Assembly (NCBI GenBank): GCA_034766995.1
Contig: CM068316.1
Coordinates: 8,943,200 to 9,007,199 of the forward strand
DNA: 64,000 bases
Direction: 5' to 3'
From: Acanthacorydalis orientalis
Lineage: Eukaryota > Arthropoda > Insecta > Megaloptera > Corydalidae
The notes under the pieces were generated by a model that had not been told where the DNA came from, did not search any database, and saw only the letters and a list, made by a program, of their open reading frames with translations. This document shows, piece by piece, positions 11,911 to 23,009 of this stretch (position 1 is its first letter; every line of letters starts with the position of its first letter). A program made the translations under genes and the position numbers.

Positions 11911-13205
11911 ACGCCTTGTTAAAAGATATATCAAATCCTGTACGCAATTTGACCCTTGTTTTAATTTATTTTGACAGGGTTGAGTTTTATTGACGTAATT
12001 GTTTTTTCTCTTATAACAGCAAAATTTATTTCTTGTAAGATATCAGCTTTATTATCTCCAAAATATTCATTCTCCTCTACTTATGCTGTCGTAGCAGACG
12101 AAAACCAATTGAAGATAATTAATGCAAAGTCTTTTATTGAATATATATTATATAGCTATAAATATATATATATATATACATTTATGTAAATAATCACTTT
12201 GTTATGAAGCCAAGCAACAAAATAAAGAGTTTGTTTGACAAAAAATAAGTATAAAATAATATTTTTTGGTTAAAATTGTTAATTTTCTATATTAAATTTA
12301 TTTATTCAAACAAAACAAAAATATTTAAATTAAAATTATTGTACAACATATAAATACATCATCAATTTTTTAAAAAAAATGTAATCAAGAAATAATTAAA
12401 AATTAGAAAGGAATAAGTACTTAAAGAATTCATACATTTATGGAAAATTCTTTAATATGGATATAAGAATTTTTTTATTAACTGTAGATATTTTATTTTT
12501 TGAAAAAAAAAACAAAAATGTTACTGTTTATTAAAAATTACATATTTATAAAATTCGAAAATATGTCATTTTAAATACTTTTTTTATTCAGTAGTATTTT
12601 TTGGGATTTTTATAAATGGTTATAACAATTCAAAAACACTTGCAAAATGCATAAAGAATTATTTCACAATAATGTACAAACGTTTAAAGTATTATATTAC
12701 TATAAATCTCATAATTGCTTTTTAACATTTTTTTACGAAATTGATATAGCATGTAGTTAAGTTACAAATAAAATAAAGCTATCGAAAACGAATTTACTTT
12801 AAAAAAATTATTTCTATATAAATATACCCTCTAAATCGCTTGCTTACTTATTGGGAACAAACAAAAACAAAGTATAATATATTGACGAAATGAGACTTTT
12901 AAATTCAATTCTAAAAAAATATATTATTTTTGAATACACCTTGTATATATATATATATATATATATATGCATAATACACAAACACACATAAAAGTCTCAA
13001 ATACTACAACTGTTTATTGTGTATTCCTTATCTCTACAAAAGTATATTTTAAATTTTATTAAAATGTATTTTTAGGTTATTTGAGAACATTTTTTGTCTG
13101 TCGTCTTATAAACGTAAACATGTTAGAAGAGAAAAAAGAGATATGAATGAATCTTTGTTTAAAACACATATAACTTGAAGGAGAAAATTAAATTTGAAAA
13201 TAATT
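11911..13205. other. AT-rich spacer
   Basis: No gene or repeat recognised. (TA)n at about 12943-12968. The 72-codon frame at 11971-12189 has no recognisable domain and ends in a TA tract. Confidence 0.55.
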
Positions 13206-13209
13206 ATTA

Positions 13210-13405
13210 CTTTGATCCCATTGGTCTTCATTCTCTTAGATTATTTGAATTTTAATCTTTTACTACAAAGTTTAGCACGTGTGTCGCCTCCAAATAGATG
13301 TAAATAACTTTATGTATGTAATTTTACGATACACTTATTTATTATAGTAGTAGAAGACAGACATTCAAATAATTTAAAAGAATAAAAACCACCAAGATAC
13401 CCTTG
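13210..13405. repeat. Foldback (inverted repeat) with arms of about 55 bp
   Basis: The left arm around 13215-13268 (TTAGATTATTTGAATTTTAA, then CTTTTACTAC) pairs with the right arm around 13348-13403 (GTAGTAGAAGACAG, then CATTCAAATAATTTAAAAGA). An 80-base loop separates them. It is MITE-like, but no second copy was seen in the window. Confidence 0.6.
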
Positions 13406-13424
13406 TAATACTCATACTTATATC

Positions 13425-13695
13425 TTCTGTATAAAGTTTTAGATATTCTTTATATAATCCATATAAGGGCCAGAATCCTTATATAGGCACCTTATATGTA
13501 CCTTATATTAATCTTATAAGACATATAAAGTGACTTTAAACTTTTTACGGTAAAGGTCACACTTTATAGGCTTAACGACCATATATGGATGATAGTGACC
13601 TTCACCCCCGCCTTATATAAACCATATATGGTTTATATAAGGTGAATTTATATGTTTCTTATACAGTACATGTAAGGTTGAGGCTTAGTAAGGTA
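13425..13695 (-). repeat. CCTTATAT/CArG-rich dispersed repeat, copy 1
   Basis: Clearly homologous, in opposite orientation, to 54594-54925. The same blocks occur in the same order: CCTTACTAAGCCTCAACC, CCATATATGG, CATCCATATATGGTCGTTAA, TTATAAGATTAATATAAGGT and ATAAAGAATATCTAAAAC (reverse-complement sense). The motif ATATAAGG or CCTTATAT recurs every few tens of bases on both strands. CC(A/T)6GG decamers lie at 13459, 13579 and 13622. It encodes nothing, has no terminal repeat that I can see, and its class is unknown. Confidence 0.8.
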
Positions 13696-13798
13696 ATATT
13701 TAGAATTTTATTTCAATTAAAATTGCATCGGAGACAATTTTCGGACTAAGTTCAATAAACTGTTTATTTCATTAAAATAAACACCAAAAGTAAATATA

Positions 13799-14290
13799 AT
13801 AGGCGTACAAATTAATTCAGTGCCATTTTATTGAAAATTGATGTTAATGGAAAAATGGAAAACATTTCATGCCTTAAAATATCAATCGAATAACTGACGA
13901 ATCCCTTGTCGAAAGAAGGAGGGTTGCTTTGAGTCGATGAAGTTTTAATGCATTTATCGGACTTCTTCCACTATTTTAGAATTTTTTTATATGTTTTATG
14001 TGTCACAATACCTTCCCCAAAAACTGAATAAACCATTCCCATGGTTTCAGCAGCATTTTTTTTTAATTAGAACGAGAAAAGTATGTAATGCCTAGTATGC
14101 TGCTTTTCGTACACCATCGTATTCACTACTGTTTTATGAGATTTACAAATCTTCTTGACCAAGATATATAGTGTTTTTAAATGCTACGATTGGCACTACA
14201 AAATTCTAAAATGACGAGAATATAGTTTAATTTAAAAAAGAGTTACGATTGATTCAATTGAAAGGTACCGAATCAATTTTTGTATCTAAT
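13799..14290 (-). mobile_element. Family C internally deleted mariner, copy C1
   Basis: About 490 bp with terminal repeats GGCGTACAAATTAATTCAGT (left) and TTAGATACAAAAATTGATTC (right, reverse complement), flanked by TA. Read on the minus strand, the inside keeps a decayed mariner N-terminal helix-turn-helix (pattern F..GK.AAETM.MVY..FGEGIVTHKTY..). It then passes to terminal sequence, so the catalytic domain is absent. Homologous to 23945-24404 and 60386-60894. Non-autonomous. Confidence 0.7.
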
Positions 14291-14398
14291 ATTTAAAAGT
14301 TAATAATACCTAAAATAATTCAAATCTTTAATTAGGTGTAATTTCATTCTATAATTTTTAATAACTATTTATATGTGAAATATAATAAATAATATACA

Positions 14399-14475
<77 letters not shown>

Positions 14476-14690
14476 AATAAATATTAATATATAAAATATA
14501 TTATGCATAAATATATATTTACATTTATATATTATATTGATAGTTCAGGATTCAATCAGAATTAATTCCTTTTTTATTATTATTTTCTTTTCACATTTTA
14601 AAGACTCGGAAATAAAATAATATAAAATATCAAAATATTAGTAAATAAAAGTACTAATAAATAACACAAATTATATTGATGTTACAATAC
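14291..14690. other. AT-rich spacer with (TA)n
   Basis: (TA)n with GTATTT interruption at about 14402-14475. Otherwise featureless. Confidence 0.5.
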
Positions 14691-14691
14691 A

Positions 14692-14935
14692 TTGATTGTG
14701 ATAAATTTCACTATCAAAAATGAATTTTTGACTCGCCCCACAACCACAAAAATGTTACGAATCAAAAATATTAACACCATTGATTTTTGATCACTTTTGA
14801 ATATTTCACATGCATATTTCGATGAGGTCATTTCATTTATGTAAATTATTTCTACGCGAATGAAGGGATCGCTATTTAGATATACATAAATAACAATCAA
14901 AATGATCGAAAAGTCATAATTTATTAAATTATATT
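14692..14935 (+). repeat. Family E foldback repeat, copy
   Basis: TTCACTATCAAAAATGAATT, the CCACAACCACAAAAATGTTA block and inverted ATCAAAAAT/TTTTTGATC and AATCAAAATGATCGAAAAG arms match the layout of the copies at 46.4 and 52.0 kb. The 72-codon minus-strand frame over it is not a gene. Confidence 0.5.
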
Positions 14936-15389
14936 TATAAATATTATGAATCTTTATTATTCCTATAAAAAATATATTGATGCACTTTTTTCAATTATTC
15001 AATATTTATCTTCTATCAATTTTACAATTTTTGATTATGATCCCAGTTTAAAAATTATTTAAAAAATGTATAAATTATGCAGAATACTACTTATAAAAAA
15101 TAAAGAAAAAAATTTCGTTATAGTAGTTTGTATAAAATATTTTAACGTACTCATAAAATAAAATAAATGAATAGTCATTTCCGCAAAGTAAATACAAAAG
15201 ATAATAAGATTTTACATTATTACAATTATACTCAGATTTAAAATATTCAAAAATCTCATATTTTAATATTTAATCAAATATCTGCTATTATATTATTAAA
15301 GTAATAATATTACAAATTAATTCAAATGTTTTCACATTCAATTATTAACTGAATGCCAATCAAACTCTTGTAATAGTAACGAATACACG
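14936..15389. other. AT-rich spacer
   Basis: No feature recognised. Confidence 0.55.
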
Positions 15390-15765
15390 AATTTCCGTTG
15401 TTGTTTGTAATAAGGACATGAAACGTTCACTGTTCTAAAAATAAAGAATATATAGAAAACAACGTATACATACATATATACATACATACATACACTGCTC
15501 ATCCCTGTCTTATAAAGTTCGGCTGATTCTACCCGGCGCTGCCACCATTGCAGAACCAGGCATTTCGTAAAACCGTGTCGCGAACGCCGTTCGTTAACGA
15601 GCTCCTAAGAGACGTCAGACAGCAAGAGAATCAGTTTCCCGTGCCAGTCTCCGAACACCAACTAGGAGGTCCATTCTCAAGTTCATACATTTCAAATTTA
15701 TATGAATATCGTACGATTGTGAATTTTTCAAAAGAACGCTGTTCATTTTTATTTTTTTCTTAGAT
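15390..15765 (+). other. GC-elevated island 3 with a 71-codon open frame
   Basis: The core 15510-15690 is notably GC-rich. A plus-strand frame from 15548 to 15763 reads MQNQAFRKTVSRTPFVNELL at its start and stays open past the GC-rich part. A possible splice acceptor (CCACCATTGCAG, ending about 15553) precedes it. No family recognised. An exon of an unknown gene, a regulatory element or chance are all possible. The AT-rich end of the frame looks like read-through. Confidence 0.3.
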
Positions 15766-15865
15766 TGTGTAATAGCTTTTATTATTTATTAGACTTGTTT
15801 AAAAATTTTAATATTTTGTTAAACGTTAGCATTGATTTTTATTATAATTCTATTCTTTATTTTAA

Positions 15866-16794
15866 TACATATCCGGTCGAATGACGGAAATTCGTCATTT
15901 CACAGCCAATCACCAACGGCCAAATAACGAAAATTCTTTATTTGTGTCTTGCAGTAAATAAATGATGTTTTTTTTAAATCCAAATAAATTAAAATGAATT
16001 TTTTACCAGATATTTGTAAGCAAGTTATTTTTAGCTTTAGTTGTATCATATAATGGTACAAACATAAAACATTTTTTTAAAAAAATGAATCGGTACTAGA
16101 TACTGCTTACAGAAGTATTTTATTCAAAGATAAAGTGCTTGTGTGTGCGGATATTAAAAAATTGACAGTTTTTTTCAGTTTATTTATTTCTTTCCTACTT
16201 ATCTATTTTTTCCAAATAATAAAATATGCTTAAAATGGAGAGAGAAAAGGAGTTAGACTAAATTTGTGCAGATAATTTATCTGAGTGTGACTATGACATT
16301 GAAGATCTTCTAAAATTCAATTTTGATAGTGACGATAGGGATGTTATTGAAAAAAGAAAACGTCACGTTTAATTCCTTTACAGTTTTGTGACTTTGAAAG
16401 TGATAGTGATTTTCAAGATAATTTGTGGTGTGATACTGACATAGAACCAAATTTAGAACCTTTTGAAGGACTACCTTGAGTGAAAATTATACCGAAGTCA
16501 TTCAAAAGTGTAGAAAAGGTGACAAATTTATTCATTGGAAATACGCTTTTTAAATTAATAACAATAGAATTTTATTTTTATTATTAGTGATTGAAAGATT
16601 TTTTTTAAAAAAAATATAAAGTATTGAAATAAATATAAATTCATTTCATTTCCCAAAATTTTATTAAAATATATGTGATCATTTAAAAGTTATGCTGTTT
16701 TAATATAAAACAGCGAATCCACAAACTGTGTTAAAAAATGTCGGTCTCTGGACGATAGCGATTCACAGAATTCCGGCCGGATATGTGTAAATAT
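15866..16794 (+). mobile_element. PiggyBac-like deletion derivative
   Basis: About 930 bp with terminal ACATATCCGGTCG (left) and CGGCCGGATATGTG (right, inverted), and TTAA next to each side (15862-15865 and 16795-16798). It contains the acidic N-terminal part of a piggyBac transposase: LSECDYDIEDLLKFNFDSDD at about 16280-16350, then in another frame DTDIEPNLEPFEGLP and FKSVEKVTNLFIGN. Stops and a frameshift interrupt it, and the DDD catalytic region is absent. The match to the family's EPNLEPFEGxPG block is from memory of the family. Non-autonomous and dead for protein. Confidence 0.75.
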
Positions 16795-16798
16795 TTAA

Positions 16799-17029
16799 CA
16801 AGATATCCTTTAAAAAAAACTAGTATTTGATGAAAATTTAACGATAAATATTTTTATTTGATAAAATTAAATAAAACACACGACTGAAACACAAAGCTTT
16901 AAATTTAAAATAAAAAAGCATATGAAATAACTGTATACTTTAACGTTCAATTACCATTTAATAAACTGAGTAATTTAAAAAGAGAAATAAAAAATAGTAA
17001 GAAAATATTTTCCAGACGACAGAAATATT
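16799..17029. other. AT-rich spacer
   Basis: No feature recognised. Confidence 0.5.
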
Positions 17030-17425
17030 TTCCAGTCCGTGTCAATTTGAAACGTTATATTTTCGCTCAGACAGTAACGTCGTTAAATAATACGTATTTG
17101 ACAAAATCCTTAAAAATGATGTCCATGTATTAAACTCCGAGCATCCCAATGTAGTTTTTTTTTCGTTTACAGAGCATTAGAAATAACATCAAGGCTCGAA
17201 AGTGCCCGGGTGCGAGTTGGTACAAAGGCGTTTTTTTTTTTATATAAAAATTAATTTTTCACGCCACGACACTCGAGCGCTTTTTTCATTAAGCACTTTG
17301 ATGGAATCGTTTCACCGCATTAATGGAAGACACGGTGAAATCATTATGTGTTTTTTTTTGTTTATACAAACATCGACAAAGCTCAAATATACCATTGAAA
17401 AGAATCTTTTCTATTTTTAATTTTA
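17030..17425. other. Mildly GC-elevated island 4
   Basis: Scattered CpG-bearing segments (ACAGTAACGTCGTTAAATA, GAAAGTGCCCGGGTGCGAG, CGCCACGACACTCGAGCGC) between T-homopolymers. A 72-codon plus frame (17202-17420) has no recognisable domain. Possibly regulatory or a decayed exon. Confidence 0.25.
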
Positions 17426-18222
17426 CATATAAATACATATAAAAAACAGCGTCGCTTTTTAAACAGAAGCTTACAGATAATTACTGCTTTGAGTTTTGTA
17501 AAGATGAAATATAAAAAGATAAAAAAAATTTAGTATCAAATATACGCACATTCATCCATATATATATATATATATATATGTACACACTAATAGTTTGATA
17601 ATTCATAGCAAAAAATATCTTCATTAATTTTAAAATAAAATATGAAAAAAATAATTCCGTAAAAATAATAAAAAAGTGGAGTTTTCATACAATATTTCTT
17701 TATTCTATTAAAAAATAATAATATGAAAAACTCTTAGGCAAAAAAATAAAGTAAATAAAAATACATTTAATGCCAAAATAACTGTGAATATTAAAAGAAT
17801 GAAACAGTAAAAAAAACTTTATTCTTTATTATATGTAAAATTATTAAATATCAATCAACAATAATAATGTAATTTAATGAGGACTAAAGAAAGAGTTCAA
17901 TATACAATTTTACTATATTATATATCTAACTACTGCATTTTTCAATCATTTTCTTTCTCTCTACCGAGAATATAAAACGGTCAATTATTTCATAATTATT
18001 CTTGAATATATAAAATCTACATGAAGATGTTACACATAACAAAACTAGTACTAGAGAACTTTAATCAATATTTATGAAATTAAACCATAACTATAAAAAC
18101 ACCTTTTAACCATCTTATCCAAGTTATATTAAATTTAAAATTTCCATATGCTATTAAAACAAAACGTTCTGAATTAATTATGTATTTTTTCTCAGAACAT
18201 CACTCTATATAAATTACAACTA
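17426..18222. other. AT-rich spacer
   Basis: (TA)n at about 17559-17579. No other feature. Confidence 0.55.
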
Positions 18223-18223
18223 T

Positions 18224-18729
18224 TAAATTAGTAGAAAAATAATTGCGGTTTACGACCTTTAAAATCATATATATATATAGCTTTTTTAAGTGGTCCAGAA
18301 CTGTTGGATGACTAACTCCTAACTTTTGTGCAAGCACTCGAATTATTGTTCGTGGTTCTGATCTTCTTCATCTTCAACGCTTTCATCCCCAGCATGAATT
18401 TTTTAGAACCACCATTACACCATACATTCCTTAACAGTACTCACACTAAAAGTATCGTTCAGTTTTAAAGCAGTTTCTTCTGCTTTACCACCCATTTTCA
18501 ACTCATACAAAAAAATACACTTATTTACTTCTTTTCCATCTTCAATTCAATAGCTCAATTTGAATGTAAATTAATAATAAAAACGAACTCGATTTTACCA
18601 AAGTACAGACCAAAAAATACACTTTAAAATGATATTAATACAAAAACGATGAAATGGCACTTTCATTGAAAAAAATTAAGGTGAGAATTCATAAAACAAC
18701 AACCGAAATTATTTTCCTATCAATCTAAT
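18224..18729 (-). mobile_element. Family B internally deleted mariner (cecropia-type TIRs), copy B1
   Basis: About 505 bp. The left terminus GTAGAAAAATAATTGCGGTT and the right terminus ATTTTCCTATCAATCTAATA (inverted) match the TTAGGTTGGT...AATTGCGGTTT terminal repeat of cecropia-type mariners. On the minus strand it keeps the N-terminal DNA-binding part of the transposase (MGGKAEETALKLNDTF, VSTVK, later KLGVSHPTVLDHLK in decayed form), joined directly to the far terminus, so the catalytic domain is missing. A short (TA)n has grown inside it at 18268-18279. Confidence 0.75.
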
Positions 18730-19037
18730 ATTTCAATATTTGTCTAATTTTAAAATCCGAACCATATTCTAATGACTAATTCTCAAATGAATTTTTATAC
18801 TTATACTAAAAAATACTTTTATGAACAATAATTTTCAATATTTATTAATGAGGATTTTTTATTGTGATGATGGGTATTTAGATAACAATACCATCATCCA
18901 CAGAACACTAAATTATTAAAAAAATGCAAAGAAGTATAGAAATACTACAAAAATTACGTTTTAGTTATCATCCGCAAATTTAAAAATATTATTTTTAATT
19001 TCCAAAAATCACATTACTCATACTCTTTAATAAACCA

Positions 19038-19073
<36 letters not shown>

Positions 19074-19182
19074 AATATTAGTAGACCAGATGTTTTCTAA
19101 AATTATGATTTTACCTTCCCACAATATATTACAACCTTGTCTAAATAAACGGTGTGATTTATGTATAAGAACGCACATTATA

Positions 19183-19220
<38 letters not shown>

Positions 19221-19285
19221 TAATTGTATAGAGTTTAGAAAAAAAACTATCGTTCAACTATAAAGAAAAAAAAATACCACCAACT
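18730..19285. other. AT-rich spacer with a hairpin
   Basis: A strong imperfect hairpin GTGATGATGGGTATT / AATACCATCATCCAC spans 18864-18902. (TA)n at about 19040-19070 and 19178-19215. Confidence 0.5.
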
Positions 19286-19289
19286 AACT

Positions 19290-19700
19290 TCACCGACATC
19301 ACGATCGGCGTCGTCCTACGAATACGACGAAACCGAAGGCATCGACCACTTTGCTTCCGCGACACAAATCCGGTTCGTTAATACGAAATCGATTGATAGA
19401 TAGCACAGAAGAAAGATCAAGGAATAGTCGGAGGATGTGCTCCTCTGATTCGGCAACTGTCTGTGTTCAACTGGCGTAGTATTATCGGCGAACGGAAAAG
19501 GGTGTCGGCATTACTGTCGACTTCGCAGTTGTAAAAGGTGCGGAGCGCACACACACACTACTCACACACACACACATACACACACTCTTTGTATTATGTG
19601 TCGTGATTGCGAGTGAACGTATATCTAGATTTTCCTATATGTTATTTTACATCTTGAATATTCTTTCAGTAGTTGAACGGTGTATTGTGTCAAACGTTTC
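19290..19700 (+). promoter_or_regulatory. GC-elevated island 5, promoter- or 5'UTR-like
   Basis: CpG-bearing, unique-looking sequence (CACGATCGGCGTCGTCC, TATTATCGGCGAACGG, AAGGTGCGGAGCGCAC) followed by a (CA)n stretch at 19550-19585 and an arthropod initiator-like TCAGT at about 19667. No long frame crosses it. The look is that of a 5' untranslated exon or promoter, but no coding exon can be linked to it in this window. Confidence 0.35.
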
Positions 19701-20412
19701 GAGAATTAAAGAGGTTGATACACCATTAATCTTGTTTTGGTTTGATTTTATAAGTTGATCTCGAGAAGTGTTTACTATCGAACGATTTCATTTATTTTTT
19801 TAATTCGTTTTAAGATACGAAAGAAAAGTTCAATTAATTTTTTTTTAAAAAAATATATATCGTATTAAATCTCTTCAATTAATTTCTTTTTCTACCATAT
19901 TGTCATTTACTCGCATTGTGCTGTTTTTTAAGTTTTAAACTAATCTAGAAATAGATTTTTCATAAAACACTATTTAATTTTCATCCTATATACCTTTTTT
20001 GTCAACTACTACTTGACAAAATTAGTTAATTACATCAGTCATTTTTCTTTTTTAACCTCAATTTTTATTTTTTAAACAAAAAATAAAAAACTGAACGTAT
20101 AATAAATATAATATAAACTGTTTAATCATTTCTATACAAAATTTCAATATATTAAACTCCTACGGTTATTATACCATTTGTTATTAAATAAAATAAAGAT
20201 TAATAATCATCAATTAACTAATGTCAAGAAGTTTGTAATTGCTCTAACTTTGATCGTGTCACTTGCCAATCGTCTACTGATCATCAAAAACCGTGCAGTT
20301 CTCGTAGATAATTTTAATAACGTAATTTGTTTAAAAAATGGAAATGTCTTCTTCATCATCTTCAAATTCTTTTGAAATAAAGGAAAATTATTCAACTAAG
20401 AATAAATAAATA
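19701..20412. other. AT-rich spacer
   Basis: Two overlapping 60-65-codon frames on opposite strands at 20178-20395 have no recognisable domain. Nothing else seen. Confidence 0.5.
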
Positions 20413-21462
20413 TGTGGATCGTTCGACAAGAACGGTAAAAAAGCAAGAAAACACCGTTTTTTTTTTTGAAAATTCAATTTTATTTCTCAGAATAGTCTTC
20501 ATTGAAGGCTATACACTTGGTCCAACGAGTCTGCAAAATACTTATCAATAGCGGCGATGGCATTCTCATCCGACGAGAATTTCTTTCCAACGAGCCAAAT
20601 TTTCAACTTTGGAAAGAGGAAGAAGTCGCACGGAGCCAAATCTGGAGAATGCCGTGAATGACGAATCAATTCAAGGCCTAGTGCCAATTATGCCATTGCG
20701 ACAGTCGATTTGTGGGACGGCGCGTAGTTATGATGAAAGAACACTTTCTTGTGGGACAATCTTGGTCGTTTTTCTTTCATATCTACATCCAAGCGGTCCA
20801 ATTATGTTGCATAATAGACTCATGTTATTGTTTTTTTTTTCTTTAAGTAGTAGATCAGAATGATTCCTTGGGAATCCCAAAAAAAACTGAACTTCATCTT
20901 CCCAGCCGACAAAACGCCTTCTTATGTAACTTTTCCAGCGCTCTTTTACCAGTCGATGTCCACTGCTTTGACTCAGATGTGTCGAGGTCAGAATGATCTG
21001 ATGGCCAACACCTAACTTTAATGCAAACTCTCGAATTGTTGTGCGTGGTTTTGATTCAACTTACGCCTTTAGTTGGTCGTTATGAACTGAAGAAGGACGC
21101 CCGTGACCTTTTTCATATTCAAGGCTCTCGTCCTCGACAAGACAATTTTGGAACTGCCATTGTACCATATGTTACTTAACAGTACTCCACCGTATCGTTT
21201 AGTTCACAAATATTTTCTGGTACTATACCACCCGTTTTGAACTCGTACAAAAAATTACCTCCATTTACTTCTTTTCAATATTTAATTCTATAGCATAATT
21301 TGAAGTAAAATTAATAGTAAAACCAAAGTCGATCTTACCAAATTACTGACCGAAAAATGCATTTAAAAATGATATTAACATGAACATGATGAAATGTTAC
21401 TTTCATTAAAAAAATAAGGTTAGATTTCAGAAAAAAACTCAATTATTTTCTTACCAACCTAA
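20413..21462 (-). mobile_element. Hybrid mariner: family A catalytic half joined to family B DNA-binding half
   Basis: The left end is a family A terminus (GTTCGACAAGAACGGTAAAA, near 20421). The right end is a family B terminus (ATTATTTTCTTACCAACCTA, ending near 21461). On the minus strand 21420-20985 is colinear with family B N-terminal helix-turn-helix DNA as in 25921-26330 and 35222-35680. From about 20980 down to 20413 it is colinear with family A catalytic DNA, including HSPDLAPCDFFLFPKLKIW and the same small C-terminal deletion as the copies at 0.6 and 40.1 kb. The join lies at about 20980. Frameshifts and stops make it dead. Recombination and nested insertion with end loss are alternative origins. 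Confidence 0.75.
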
Positions 21463-21567
21463 TAATCGTACATTAATTATAATATGCAATAAAAATATTT
21501 AATTAAATACGTATTATAATAATTTATAATGTTTATTGTATATTTGTACAGCTGGATATTTTAAGTC

Positions 21568-21725
21568 TATGTTTCTTTTCCTCAAGGTTACTGTTTGAAA
21601 GTTGTCAACGATTAGTTTCGCTTTCTGACATTTTCAGGTAGATCTGTATATCTACTTGAAAATGTCAGAAGAAGAAACTGGTCGTAGAAAATACTCAAAC
21701 AGTGACCTCGAGGAGAAATAACATA
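21568..21725. repeat. Near-complete palindrome of about 158 bp
   Basis: Imperfect inverted repeat centred near 21646. Pairs include CTCAAGGTTACTGTTTGA with TCAAACAGTGACCTCGAG, and CTGACATTTTCAGGTAGAT with ATCTACTTGAAAATGTCAG, with a loop of only about six bases. It is a MITE-like foldback or a long RNA hairpin. No second copy in the window. Confidence 0.75.
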
Positions 21726-22967
21726 ATTTCATTGTGTTACTTATTGTTAAATTTTAATAGAATATTGTTTAAATAGTCTTTTTATAATTTTTTGATTTTA
21801 TTTTGAAATTAACTATTTGAAAAGTGATACTTGTCAGAAAATTTTACATGTTTTTATGAAATGTTTAATTATTTTAAAGGAATTTACAAAAATCTGCTAT
21901 TTGAAACATATTTTTTACAGAAAATTAAAATGTATTATTTAAAAAATCAACCGTATGAAAAAAGTATAGATAAATTAGTAGAAGAATCTTCTTCTTTTTT
22001 AATGTATTTGTATAAAGTTTTAATTAAACTGGTTGTGTATTTAAGAAAATATTTATAAAAAAAATAGACATTCTAAACATTAAACAAGTACTGATTAAAG
22101 ACTAAAAGATTAATGTTTATTTGCATTTAATTAAATGCGATATTTACTTATCTTGTTTAAAAATAAAATTGTTACTCTTTATCCAACAATTCATACTTTA
22201 TCCAATGATCCTTGTTTGTAGACATTAATAAAAGAATGCATACAACAAAAACATAAATTAAGAACTCATTCCACTCGTAACAAAGAGAATATGCAATTCT
22301 ATTTACAATATAAAGATATGGATATATAAGGGACGTAAAAAACAGGATAACAATGTTAAACGGAACGATGCAATCGGTAAACGTTTACAACTTCACGTTG
22401 TGTATTTTAATTAACATTTTATACATATAACAACCCTTTTTAATTTTTACACAGCGTACAGTTTGTAGCATTTATCGCGACTCTTTGTTGTTAGTAAATA
22501 TTTTATTTGTCTCGCGGATATTCCACATACGTAATTAATCTTTTTTTCCCCCAATTTACACAAGATGTCTGCGCAGTTCGACAGTATGATTGAAAAGATT
22601 GTAAATTACATGATTTTTATGTGTGCGTGGTTGTTTTTTTTTTAACGTCGAACGGTTTATTATCGTTAACGCTTTTTTCCTCGGATAGAAACTTTATATT
22701 TTCTTATTCATTGCTAAACGTACAACGCACTGAATAACATATTTAATTAAAGATATTTTTTCAGATAAACTTATCGGCGGGAACAGATATTTTCAGAGTT
22801 TATATTCGCTTTACACGTGCAGAAAAAACTGCCATAAAAACCTATAGCAAACCTTCATTTACAATATTGCTGTTTTTTATGAGAAATATCATTTTGCAGA
22901 CGGTAACACTATATAGGACATGAAAGTTTATATACAAATACTTTCATATACATAAGTACGTGAGTCT

Positions 22968-23009
<42 letters not shown>

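Noticed and set aside
13579..13631. Firm claim of SRF binding sites
   Set aside because: CCATATATGG fits the CC(A/T)6GG consensus, but in TA-rich repeat DNA it can arise by composition. Kept only as a finding to test.
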